Of a stretch of DNA of 46,213 nt, positions 8,547 through 16,430 are shown one piece after another. The notes below the pieces were generated by a model. It saw nothing but the letters and a program-made list of their open reading frames with translations, did no database searches and was not told the DNA's origin. This DNA is from an uncultured Bacteroidales bacterium (GTDB lineage: Bacteria > Bacteroidota > Bacteroidia > Bacteroidales > Porphyromonadaceae), in assembly GCA_902489445.1 (NCBI GenBank), contig CABTZX010000011.1, positions 1 to 46,213 on the forward strand. Reading direction: 5' to 3'. The position numbers were made by a program, and so were the translations under genes. Within the stretch, counting starts at the first letter, position 1, and each line of letters opens with the position of its first letter.

Positions 8547-9320
8547 TTAGTAAATACCTTGATACCACTCCTTAAATTCTCTGTTTTTTGCCTTACTGAC
8601 TATAATCTTCTCGGGCGCATCTACACAAAGAGTTATCGTTAGCTTCCCTCCAAACCATACGGATATGCTCTGTATGGCACTGTGTGCCACAATGTATTGC
8701 CGATTGGCTCTGAAGAACAACTTGGGGTTCAACTCTTGCGCTACTCGTTCCAACGAAAGATCGACGGAATGCTCTTTCCTGTCGGTAGTGACCAGCACGG
8801 ATGCTTTGTTTTCGGAACGTATATAGGCAATCTTATCCACCGATATGGGGATCAGCTTATCTTGGAAAGGAATCAAAAAGTGACTCTTGTAGCTCAATTG
8901 CGACTCGTTGAGCGCTTCCAGCATTTTTGCCATAAGTGCCTGATTATCCACCTTTTGCTCCGTTTGCGTAAAACGCTTGATTTTGTCCAAAGCGCGTTGC
9001 AAATCGCTTCGCTTGATCGGCTTCAGGAGATAATCGATACTGTTGACTTCGAATGCCTTAAGGGCATATTCCTCGTACGCCGTGGTAAAGATTACCGGAC
9101 AGCTTATCTGAATGCGCTCAAAAAGTGAAAACACCTGCCCATCAGCTAAGTGGATATCCATAAAAGCTAAGTCGGGCTCCGGATTGCTTTCGAACCATTC
9201 CACACACTCGGATACGCTCTGAAGTATGGTCAATACCTCTATGTTAGGGTCGGCTTCGGTGAGTAACGTTTGCAATCCTTGAGCGGTATAGTACTCATCT
9301 TCAACGATTATTACTTTCAT
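8547..9320 (-). CDS. LytTR-family response regulator
   Basis: Two-component regulator of the AlgR/AgrA/LytR class. Residues 1-120 form a CheY-like receiver: acidic pair in IVEDE, phosphoacceptor Asp55 in FMDIHL, Thr in FTTAYEEYA and Lys in LLKPI. Residues about 155-257 form a LytTR DNA-binding domain (KIAYIRSENKASVL, then FFRANRQYIV). It overlaps the kinase gene by four bases (ATGA), so the two are translationally coupled. It precedes the tolC-adaptor-pump genes in the same direction with only 50 bp between, so it very likely controls this efflux system or shares its signal. LytTR proteins bind direct repeats; none was recognised with confidence here. Confidence 0.94.
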   Translation of the reverse strand: MKVIIVEDEYYTAQGLQTLLTEADPNIEVLTILQSVSECVEWFESNPEPDLAFMDIHLADGQVFSLFERIQISCPVIFTTAYEEYALKAFEVNSIDYLLKPIKRSDLQRALDKIKRFTQTEQKVDNQALMAKMLEALNESQLSYKSHFLIPFQDKLIPISVDKIAYIRSENKASVLVTTDRKEHSVDLSLERVAQELNPKLFFRANRQYIVAHSAIQSISVWFGGKLTITLCVDAPEKIIVSKAKNREFKEWYQGIY

Positions 9321-10444
9321 ATCAGTGATTTGGCTCTCGGTTCTACTTGTTCTAAGCTGCTGATTAGGGGTAGCGAAACGGTAAACATGTTATCTTTGGA
9401 GGAAATTTCTATATCCTTTCCGAATACCAAACGATATTGCTCCATCAAATTATCCAATCCAATTCCGCTTCTGCCCGATATACTTTCCTCCCGAAGTTGT
9501 ATCCTGTTTTCCACAACGATGCAATCATCATTCGTGCGGATGGATATCGTTAGCGGCATTTTGGCACTCGCTATATTGTGTTTGATGGCGTTTTCTACCA
9601 AAATCTGTAGCCCGGAGGGGATGAGATAATAATCCAAATACTTATCGTCGATATGCCATTCCACTTTAAGCCCGTCAAAGTATCGGATACACATCAAGTA
9701 CAGATAAGAGCGAACAAATGCCAATTCATCCGATAACCGCACTACCACTTTGTCGCGCATCGTATGCCTAAAAACAGTGGCAAGCTCCTGCACATATTCC
9801 TGCGCCCGCTTATCGTCTCTGCCAATTAGACCGTTGAGCGTATTGAGACAATTGAACAAGAAGTGCGGATCCGTCTGATTTTTCAGCGCTGTGTACCTAT
9901 TCTGTAGATTTTCAAAATCCAACTCCTGCATGCTTACCACGGCTAAGTGGTTCTGCTTCATGAGATAAATGGTCATAGTAAAGAGAAAAGTCACCACCAA
10001 AATGACTAAGTCCTTCACGTACTGCATCGCCGCATAGGCATGATAACTGAAAAGGTCTCTAAACCACCATCGTTGTAATCGGGATAAATAGGGCGATAAC
10101 AGTATTACCCCTATCAACAGCCCTAACAAAATGAGCCACAGTTGGTACTGACGTATCTCGTACGTATTGATTGCCCACGATTGGATGCTTAGCAATAGGT
10201 AAAAGAATACCATATTGACCAATAGCGAAGCAAACGAATTTACCGATAAAATGGTGCGTACATCTACCTTCCAACCGTCATCTAATAGGCTGTAGTAGTA
10301 GATAGAGGACGACAGCATTACAAAAGCAAGCAGGAAACTGATTATCAGTGTAGCCCATAATACATTCTTCCTTTCGTTGCTGAAGAATATAAATCCCTTG
10401 CTCTTTAGCCGTCTTAAACGGCGTTCTGTGATGGATGTCGCCAT
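9317..10444 (-). CDS. Sensor histidine kinase (LytS/YehU-type His_kinase)
   Basis: Membrane sensor partner of the LytTR regulator. Four hydrophobic segments (about residues 28-52, 66-88, 102-120 and 142-162) have short loops, so it lacks a large periplasmic sensing domain and probably senses the membrane itself. The kinase core has the His_kinase motif NQTDPHFLFN with His194 as phosphoacceptor, an N box LVENAIKHN and a glycine box SGIGLDNL. At 375 residues it is typical. The first gene of the predicted six-gene transcript, it has a -7 box at 10515-10522. Confidence 0.94.
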   Translation of the reverse strand: MATSITERRLRRLKSKGFIFFSNERKNVLWATLIISFLLAFVMLSSSIYYYSLLDDGWKVDVRTILSVNSFASLLVNMVFFYLLLSIQSWAINTYEIRQYQLWLILLGLLIGVILLSPYLSRLQRWWFRDLFSYHAYAAMQYVKDLVILVVTFLFTMTIYLMKQNHLAVVSMQELDFENLQNRYTALKNQTDPHFLFNCLNTLNGLIGRDDKRAQEYVQELATVFRHTMRDKVVVRLSDELAFVRSYLYLMCIRYFDGLKVEWHIDDKYLDYYLIPSGLQILVENAIKHNIASAKMPLTISIRTNDDCIVVENRIQLREESISGRSGIGLDNLMEQYRLVFGKDIEISSKDNMFTVSLPLISSLEQVEPRAKSLI

Positions 10445-10514
10445 ATATCTTTTATCGTTGGATGTTTTTTCTGTTCCGAATAGCCAAATGCGTACTTTCT
10501 TATACTATTCTCAA

Positions 10515-10522
10515 CAAAGATA
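10515..10522 (-). promoter_or_regulatory. -7 box for the kinase-regulator-efflux operon
   Basis: TATCTTTG on the minus strand, about 70 bp before the kinase start. The hairpin at 10535-10592 lies just upstream. Confidence 0.55.
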
Positions 10523-10534
10523 TTAAATGGTAAC

Positions 10535-10592
10535 GAGCCTTACCCCATACCCTTCTGTTTGTGGCATTTGTGCGGGCAAAGGGATAAGGCTC
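10535..10592 (-). terminator. Hairpin between barrel gene and kinase operon, probable terminator
   Basis: GAGCCTTACCCC (10535-10546) pairs almost perfectly with GGGATAAGGCTC (10581-10592). On the minus strand it follows the barrel gene's stop by 24 bp. The downstream tract is only moderately T-rich, so termination may be partial. Confidence 0.5.
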
Positions 10593-10615
10593 TCCGTGTT
10601 TAGTGATTGAAACAA

Positions 10616-11329
10616 TTAAAAACGATATCCAACTCCTATAGTCAGCACATTAGCGTGTGCATTGTAATCCTCTTGCTGGAGCGGAAATCCCAGCTTGGAA
10701 GTGACATTATTCATAGAAGTTTTTATGTCGTCAATTTGGTTGATAAAACCGTACTTATAGCCGAGGTTGATTTCAATACCGTTGGAAAACTCATATCCCA
10801 ATTGACAAGCGATACCTACATCCCATCTTTGCATTGCGGATTTATCGTTGTGTTCTTCATACAGATCAATCGGGTCAAACTTCACCATATTGTCCAGTAC
10901 CTCTATTTCGTCCGTCTTAGCCGAGAATCCTACTCCCAAAAAGGGACCAACTCCTCCGTAGAAAAGACCATTACCCAATTTGACTTTACCCAAAGCTAAT
11001 ACGGGAATCTGCATGCCCCACTGGTTTACCTTATTTTCCAAAGAGAGTGGCCCCTTTTCGGCTTTCAGCCCCATTCCTCTGTAATAGAACTCAAGCTCAG
11101 GCTGGATAGCAAAATTGGGATGCAGGTTGATGCGCATAAAGCCGCCAAAATCGGCTCCGGGCTTCATGTTGCTTTCAAGTACTTGGAAGTCGTCACTCAA
11201 GATAAGGCTTGAAAAGTTCATTCCGGCTTTTACACCATATTCAAGTGATACATTGGACTGTGCCACGGCTGAAGTGGCTGATATAACCATAATCGCACTG
11301 GCGGCGATAGCAATAATGTTGCGTTTCAT
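10616..11329 (-). CDS. Outer-membrane beta-barrel protein (PorT-like fold)
   Basis: A 237-residue exported protein. The start at 11329 (MKRNIIAIAASAIM) gives a normal signal peptide ending SAVAQ; a GTG ten codons upstream would add a charged KKKKEE tail and is less likely. The mature part has alternating hydrophobic strands (VSLEYGVKAGMNFS, YGGVGPFLGVGFS, IEINLGYKYGF) and ends with the aromatic residue YRF, the usual signal for BAM insertion. This is the small PorT/OmpA-barrel class (PF13568-like) common in Bacteroidota. The specific function is unknown. It has its own -7 box at 11416-11423. Confidence 0.85.
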   Translation of the reverse strand: MKRNIIAIAASAIMVISATSAVAQSNVSLEYGVKAGMNFSSLILSDDFQVLESNMKPGADFGGFMRINLHPNFAIQPELEFYYRGMGLKAEKGPLSLENKVNQWGMQIPVLALGKVKLGNGLFYGGVGPFLGVGFSAKTDEIEVLDNMVKFDPIDLYEEHNDKSAMQRWDVGIACQLGYEFSNGIEINLGYKYGFINQIDDIKTSMNNVTSKLGFPLQQEDYNAHANVLTIGVGYRF

Positions 11330-11415
11330 ACTTTCTTCTTTCTTTTTTTTCTCACTCACATTTTATGTTCGAGTTGATGCTCCATCCGATCGCAATTGAG
11401 TATCAAACTCTGGCG

Positions 11416-11423
11416 CAAAAGTA
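11416..11423 (-). promoter_or_regulatory. -7 box of the barrel gene
   Basis: TACTTTTG followed by CG on the minus strand, about 85 bp before the ATG at 11329. Confidence 0.5.
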
Positions 11424-11801
11424 GGAACAATAAAACCACACGACAAGCTACTATCCACCCAAATGGACATAATGTTTACCCAACTGCCCTAATCAACTAC
11501 CGAATATACCCCACATTCTTCCCAAAATGCGATTTTCCCCATAAATAAACCCATTCTACTTCCTTGATAATCCCTTATTCTTTGGAAATGCTCCTTTTCC
11601 CGAATGAAACTGTTTCCATAGAAAATGCTCATTATTGTGACGAACGCTTTGTCCTTGAGCAAATTGGATTCCAACTCATGAGCCCAAACAAAAGCTCTGT
11701 TGTACGGCTCTACACCCCACTCAGAGGAGGAAAACGTATGCTTCAAATGGGACAAAATTGAAATTGACCGCCAAAAGTATTGCAACATTGCAATTTTGTT
11801 G
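11424..11801. other. Intergenic stretch with no recognised gene
   Basis: About 380 bp between the barrel promoter and the tRNA-Asn promoter. An open frame of 99 codons on the minus strand (11489-11788) has no recognisable domain or start signal and overlaps another open frame on the plus strand. No repeat was recognised. Confidence 0.5.
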
Positions 11802-11809
11802 TACCTTTG
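11802..11809 (+). promoter_or_regulatory. -7 box of tRNA-Asn
   Basis: TACCTTTG. Transcription would start near 11815, a few bases before the mature tRNA. Confidence 0.7.
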
Positions 11810-11820
11810 TGCTCGGAAAT

Positions 11821-11894
11821 GCTTCCTTAGCTCAGTTGGTTAGAGCATCTGACTGTTAATCAGGGGGTCCTTGGTTCAAGCCCAAGAGGGAGCG
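11821..11894 (+). tRNA. tRNA-Asn (anticodon GTT)
   Basis: Seven-base acceptor stem GCTTCCT with AGGGAGC (one G-T pair). The D arm is AGCTCAGTTGGTTAGAGC and the anticodon loop CTGTTAA gives GTT. The T arm contains GGTTCAAGCCC. CCA is not encoded. Confidence 0.97.
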
Positions 11895-11917
11895 CTTATT
11901 TGTTTTACTTTAGTCAA

Positions 11918-11952
11918 GGGGAAGTTCGTTCTGAGCTTCCTCTTTCTTATTT
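11918..11952 (+). terminator. Terminator after tRNA-Asn
   Basis: GGGGAAG (11918-11924) pairs with CTTCCTC (11936-11942), followed by the T-rich run TTTCTTATTT. Confidence 0.65.
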
Positions 11953-12139
11953 ATGGGGATCTACCCCTATCCCAATGAGATGGGGATCTATCCGCACCCG
12001 ATAAGAGCGAAAAGTTGCTGCATCCGGTGGAAGCTGCTGCATTTGCGCCAACTTGTAGGCGATAGAAGCTACCGCACGAGGAAATTGTGCTAATAGCGGT
12101 AATTAGTGACTGCACTAGTTATGGTGCTAATAGGTTAAC

Positions 12140-12288
12140 CGAGTTTGTCGGAACCAATCCGAACCAATCGGAATCAGTCGGAATCAATCAGAGCTAATCG
12201 GAACCAATCAGAATTAATCGGAAGAATCGGATTAATTCTGATAAACTCAGATAAGTTCCGATAAGCTCCGATAAACTCTGATAAACTC
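12140..12288. repeat. Inverted array of 10-bp units (TCGGAACCAA / CTCCGATAAA)
   Basis: From about 12147 the sequence steps in 10-bp units such as TCGGAACCAA, TCGGAATCAG, TCGGAATCAA and TCAGAATTAA. Near 12230 (GGATTAATTCTG) the orientation flips to units like CTCAGATAAG, TTCCGATAAG and CTCCGATAAA up to 12288. The two halves are roughly inverse complements, so the region could fold into a long imperfect hairpin. Related inverted arrays lie at 22312 and 22527. The preceding 11953-12139 has a short direct repeat (ATGGGGATCTA at 11953 and 11979) and no gene. Confidence 0.8.
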
Positions 12289-12295
12289 AACCTAC

Positions 12296-12385
12296 GATAC
12301 ACTATAATACAGTTTAATACGTTTCGATACACTTCGATACGTTACGATACAGTTTAATACACATCGATACACTTTAATACATTTG
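12296..12385. repeat. Promoter-linked 10-bp array (RATACACTTY), rocD copy
   Basis: Nine consecutive 10-bp units: GATACACTAT, AATACAGTTT, AATACGTTTC, GATACACTTC, GATACGTTAC, GATACAGTTT, AATACACATC, GATACACTTT, AATACATTTG. The last unit overlaps a TTTG that can serve as the -33 element, and the -7 box starts 18 bp further on. The same module occurs in reverse orientation at 44147-44225. Confidence 0.9.
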
Positions 12386-12402
12386 GGGGTTGCGGCGCTT
12401 TG

Positions 12403-12410
12403 TACCTTTG
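12403..12410 (+). promoter_or_regulatory. Promoter of the rocD-ctlX-pruA operon
   Basis: -7 box TACCTTTG with a candidate -33 TTTG at 12382-12385 (17-bp gap). The 20 bases beginning at the -7 box are the same as those at the minus-strand promoter at 44121-44128. It lies directly downstream of the 10-bp array. The leader to the ATG is about 200 nt. Confidence 0.75.
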
Positions 12411-12616
12411 CATCGTTCCTCTTGAAAAAGGAGGTGAAGCAGCGAAGCATTCGGGTATTTGCAACGGAATAACGTCCTTTGGGTACACTATTCCCATTAA
12501 TTTGCTACATTTGAGCATGGAAAGGCTCCATAAAGAGACACTTTGCTGAAGTTCCCTTTCAGAGAGCGAACAAAAAAGAACAGGAGGTAACTAAATAGAA
12601 ACAAAAGGATAAAGCC

Positions 12617-13846
12617 ATGAAAATTACGAAGCAGGCACAGCATTACATTGATCTGGAAGCTCGTTACGGAGCGCATAACTATCATCCCCTGTCGGTGGTT
12701 CTCGCTAAGGGGAGAGGTGCTAAAGTGTGGGATGTGGACGGAAAGGAGTATTTCGATTTTCTCTCCTCCTACAGTGCGGTTAACCAAGGGCATTGCCATC
12801 CGCGCATCGTGCAGGCTCTAAAGGATCAGGCGGATCGTATTTGTCTCACTTCGCGCGCCTTTTATAACGATGCGCTCGGTGAGTGGGAAGAGTTTATGCA
12901 TCACTACTTCGGATACGACAAGATGCTCCCGATGAATACGGGTGCCGAAGCGGTGGAAACAGGGCTCAAACTGGCGCGCCGTTGGGGCTATCGGGTGAAA
13001 GGCATTCCGGAAAATGAATCCATCATTGTGGTTTGCAATGGAAACTTTCACGGGCGAACCATTAGCATCGTATCGATGAGCAGCGATCCGGATAGTTACG
13101 CGGATTACGGTCCGTTTACTCCCGGCTTTGTGAAAATTCCGTACAACAATGCCAAGGCACTTGAAGCGGTGCTGGAAAAGGAAGGCGATCGCGTGGCGGG
13201 CTTCCTTGCCGAGCCTATTCAGGGCGAAGCGGGCGTAGTGGTTCCCGATGCGGGTTATCTGAAGGAGTGCCGTAGGTTGTGCGACAAGTATCATGTGCTT
13301 TTGGTAGCGGATGAAGTGCAAACCGGCATCGCCCGTACCGGCAAACGTTTGGCTTGCGATCACGAAGGCGTTCGCCCCGATATCGTTGTATTGGGGAAGG
13401 CGATCTCCGGCGGTGTGCTACCGGTGAGCTGCGTACTTGCCGATGACGAAATAATGCTCACTATAGCTCCGGGCGAACACGGCTCCACTTACGGAGGCTT
13501 CCCCTTGGCGGCAAGAGTGTCTATGGCAGCGTTGCAGGTGGTTACCGATGAACATTTGGCTGAAAAATCGGAACGCTTGGGTGTTATCTTCCGAAACGAA
13601 TTGGAAGCTTTTGATACGCCTTTCATTGAATTGGTGCGCGGCAAGGGATTGCTCAATGCTATTGTGATTAAACCGCACAACGGTGTGGAAGCGTGGAATG
13701 TATGTGAAGCAATGGCAGAGAACGGCTTGCTCGCCAAACCAACCCATCGGCACATCATTCGTTTGGCGCCACCGCTCGTAATCAGTGAAGAGGAACTACG
13801 CCAGTCGCTTGACATTATCAAAAAGACTATTCGCTCCTTAGAGTGA
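12617..13846 (+). CDS. rocD: Ornithine-oxo-acid transaminase
   Basis: PLP-dependent class III aminotransferase that moves the delta-amino group of ornithine to 2-oxoglutarate, giving glutamate 5-semialdehyde and glutamate. The opening YGAHNYHPLSVVLAKG and the length of 409 residues are typical of ornithine aminotransferase. Other motifs seen are NTGAEAVETGLKLAR, the PLP-ring Asp in VADEVQTG and the Schiff-base Lys261 in VLGKAISGG. The family's GSTYGGNPL reads GSTYGGFPL here (Phe295 for Asn). An AAGGA-like ribosome site precedes the ATG. First gene of a run with ctlX 7 bp and pruA 19 bp after the preceding stop, which fits conversion of citrulline/ornithine to glutamate. Confidence 0.95.
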   Translation: MKITKQAQHYIDLEARYGAHNYHPLSVVLAKGRGAKVWDVDGKEYFDFLSSYSAVNQGHCHPRIVQALKDQADRICLTSRAFYNDALGEWEEFMHHYFGYDKMLPMNTGAEAVETGLKLARRWGYRVKGIPENESIIVVCNGNFHGRTISIVSMSSDPDSYADYGPFTPGFVKIPYNNAKALEAVLEKEGDRVAGFLAEPIQGEAGVVVPDAGYLKECRRLCDKYHVLLVADEVQTGIARTGKRLACDHEGVRPDIVVLGKAISGGVLPVSCVLADDEIMLTIAPGEHGSTYGGFPLAARVSMAALQVVTDEHLAEKSERLGVIFRNELEAFDTPFIELVRGKGLLNAIVIKPHNGVEAWNVCEAMAENGLLAKPTHRHIIRLAPPLVISEEELRQSLDIIKKTIRSLE

Positions 13847-13852
13847 TTCTTT

Positions 13853-14770
13853 ATGGTATCGAGACGTCAGAATACCCACCGCGTGCTGATGGTGCGCCCC
13901 GCTTTCTTCGGATTTAACGAGGAAACCGCCGCGAACAACAGCTTTCAGAAGCGTCCTGCTTCGGTCGAAGATGTAACTTTAGAGGCACAGCGCGAGTTTG
14001 ATACCTACGTAACGTTGCTCCGCAATGCCGGTGTGGAGGTGATTGTGGTGCAGGACAGCAACGAGCCGCCCACCCCCGATGCGGTGTTCCCCAATAACTG
14101 GTTCTCCACACACGTAACCGGCGAACTGGTGCTCTATCCAATGTTTGCGCCCAACCGACAACTGGAGCGCAAGCAGCAGATCCTGCTCACGATAGGGATG
14201 ATGCCGGGGATCACCAAGATCTTCAATCTGAGTGGCTTCGAAAAGGAGCACCTTTACCTTGAAGGTACCGGTAGCATGTGCCTGGATCGAGTGAACCACA
14301 TTGTCTATTGTTGTGCCTCCGAGCGCACGGCAGAGCCGGTACTGAACGAGTTCTGCGCGGAAATGGATTATCGCGTGGTATTCTTTCACGCAACGGACGG
14401 CGCTGATAAACCCATCTACCATACCAACGTAATGATGAGCGTGGCGCGGGATTATGCCGTTGTCTGTATGGAAAGCATTCGCGATGCTGCGGAAAAGAAC
14501 GCTTTGGAACAATCCTTCCGGCAAACCGGTCACGAGATAGTGCCTATTACGTTGGAGCAGATGAACCACTTTGCTGGCAATATGATTGAGCTGACCAACA
14601 ACGAGGGCGAACGACTTATGGTTATGTCCCGCAGTGCCGAGCAATGCCTGACCGATGGACAGCGAAGCTACATACTTTCGAAGGGGCAAATCATTGCTCC
14701 GGATCTTCATACCATTGAAACAATCGGCGGCGGCAGCGCGCGCTGTATGATTGCCGAAATATTTGTGTAA
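13853..14770 (+). CDS. ctlX: Citrulline hydrolase CtlX (arginine-deiminase-like)
   Basis: Guanidino-modifying-enzyme fold (pentein) protein of 305 residues, matching the CtlX branch. CtlX hydrolyses citrulline to ornithine, carbon dioxide and ammonia. Visible family features are VRPAFFGFNEETAANN near the start, PDAVFPNNWFSTH (acidic substrate-binding residues), the catalytic His in YHTNVMM and the nucleophile Cys298 in GGGSARCMIAE at the C-terminus. Its place between rocD and pruA supports citrulline as substrate, since its product ornithine is the substrate of RocD. An arginine-deiminase or dimethylargininase activity is the alternative but fits the context less well. Confidence 0.9.
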   Translation: MVSRRQNTHRVLMVRPAFFGFNEETAANNSFQKRPASVEDVTLEAQREFDTYVTLLRNAGVEVIVVQDSNEPPTPDAVFPNNWFSTHVTGELVLYPMFAPNRQLERKQQILLTIGMMPGITKIFNLSGFEKEHLYLEGTGSMCLDRVNHIVYCCASERTAEPVLNEFCAEMDYRVVFFHATDGADKPIYHTNVMMSVARDYAVVCMESIRDAAEKNALEQSFRQTGHEIVPITLEQMNHFAGNMIELTNNEGERLMVMSRSAEQCLTDGQRSYILSKGQIIAPDLHTIETIGGGSARCMIAEIFV

Positions 14771-14789
14771 CCGATAATACAACTGCAAT

Positions 14790-16415
14790 ATGAACAATTC
14801 TGTTTTTCTATTCGGAAAACCTCAAAACGAACCGGTCTATAGTTATGCACCCGGCACTCCGGAACGCAAAAAACTGGAGGAAGCCGTTGCCGAATTGGCT
14901 GCCCAAAAGGGCGAGATAATGCCGATTATAGGCGGAAAAGAAATAGCTACCGGCGATAAAGGAACCGTTGTGATGCCACACGACCGGCAACACGTACTTG
15001 CCACCTATCATAAGGTGGGGAAGAGAGAAGTTTCGCTCGCTATTGAGGCGGCCCAAAAGGCGCATCAGCAGTGGAGTATGCTTCCCTGGACCGAACGCGC
15101 TTCCATCATGATGCGCATTGCCCGCCTCATCTCTACTAAGTACCGCTACAAGTTGGCGGCTTCGCTGATGTTGGGGCAGAGCAAAAATCCGATGCAGGCA
15201 GAGATTGATGCGCCTTGCGAACTGATCGATTTCCTAACGTTCAGCACTTACTATGCAGGGCAGATCTACAGCGAGCAACCGATGAGCGATGCCGCAGCAC
15301 TTAATCGTATGGAGTACCGCTCGTTGGAGGGCTTTGTGTTTGCCGTTACGCCGTTCAACTTTACCAGTATAGCTTCCAACCTCAATCTTGCTCCGGCAAT
15401 AATGGGGAATGTAACCATATGGAAGCCCTCCACAACGTCGCTATTGAGCAACCATTTGCTGATGCAAATCTATAAGGAAGCTGGGTTGCCCGATGGGGTA
15501 GTCAACTTCCTCCCCGGACAAGGTTCGCTCATTGGCAGTGTAGCAACGGAGCATCCTGACTTTGCCGGCTTCCACTTTACCGGTTCCACCGCAACGTTTA
15601 ACGGCATTTGGAAAAGTATTGCCGGCAATATTGATCGGTATCGCACCTATCCGCGTATCGTGGGTGAAACAGGCGGTAAGAACTTCGTAATGGTGCATCC
15701 CTCCGCTTGTCCGCAAGAAGTGGCTTGTGCCTTGGTGCGCGGCGCCTTTGAGTACCAGGGGCAGAAGTGTTCTGCCGCCAGTCGTGCCTATATTCCCAAG
15801 AGCCTTTGGAACGAAGTGAAGGATATAATGTGCGATATGATAAAGAGCATCAAGATGGGTGATGTGCGCGACTTCTCCAACTTTGTGAATGCCGTTATCG
15901 ATGAGCCTTCGTTTGATAATATCGCCGCCTACATAGCTCGAGCCAAGGAAAGTACGGATGCCGAAATACTTATAGGCGGTAAATGCGATAAATCGGTCGG
16001 CTTCTTTATTGAACCCACTGTAATTATCGCTAAAAAGCCCGATTACGAAACGATGCGCGATGAGCTGTTCGGCCCCGTTCTTACCGTATATGTGTATGAG
16101 GATAACCGCTATACCGAAACGCTTCGTTTGGTAAACGAAACCTCTAAATACGGGCTTACCGGCTCCATCTTCTCGTACGATCGTTACGCAACCGAGGAAG
16201 CTCTCGCTATACTGCGTCACGCTGCCGGAAACTTCTATATTAACGATAAACCGACCGGCGCCGTAGTGGGCAGACAGCCGTTCGGCGGCTCTCGTGCCAG
16301 TGGCACTAACGATAAGGCGGGCGGGCCGATTAACCTCCTCAAGTGGTGCTCCCCGCGCTGCATTAAGGAAACATTCCTACCCGATACAGATTACAGATAC
16401 CCATTCTTAGGATAA
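14790..16415 (+). CDS. pruA: L-glutamate gamma-semialdehyde (P5C) dehydrogenase
   Basis: NAD-dependent aldehyde dehydrogenase oxidising glutamate semialdehyde/P5C to glutamate. At 541 residues it is the stand-alone, group-2-like form rather than the PutA fusion. Catalytic Cys327 lies in YQGQKCSAASR and the Glu motif is VGETGGKNFV. The nucleotide-binding loop is FTGSTATF, and the C-terminal end carries GRQPFGGSRASGTNDKAGG. No proline dehydrogenase is nearby, so here the substrate most likely comes from ornithine through RocD. Confidence 0.95.
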   Translation: MNNSVFLFGKPQNEPVYSYAPGTPERKKLEEAVAELAAQKGEIMPIIGGKEIATGDKGTVVMPHDRQHVLATYHKVGKREVSLAIEAAQKAHQQWSMLPWTERASIMMRIARLISTKYRYKLAASLMLGQSKNPMQAEIDAPCELIDFLTFSTYYAGQIYSEQPMSDAAALNRMEYRSLEGFVFAVTPFNFTSIASNLNLAPAIMGNVTIWKPSTTSLLSNHLLMQIYKEAGLPDGVVNFLPGQGSLIGSVATEHPDFAGFHFTGSTATFNGIWKSIAGNIDRYRTYPRIVGETGGKNFVMVHPSACPQEVACALVRGAFEYQGQKCSAASRAYIPKSLWNEVKDIMCDMIKSIKMGDVRDFSNFVNAVIDEPSFDNIAAYIARAKESTDAEILIGGKCDKSVGFFIEPTVIIAKKPDYETMRDELFGPVLTVYVYEDNRYTETLRLVNETSKYGLTGSIFSYDRYATEEALAILRHAAGNFYINDKPTGAVVGRQPFGGSRASGTNDKAGGPINLLKWCSPRCIKETFLPDTDYRYPFLG

Positions 16416-16430
16416 TAAGCATATATAATT

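Noticed and set aside
11489..11788. Small protein gene on the minus strand
   Set aside because: The 99-codon frame has no domain, no promoter box or ribosome site, and no neighbour in an operon. The frame on the other strand is equally open.
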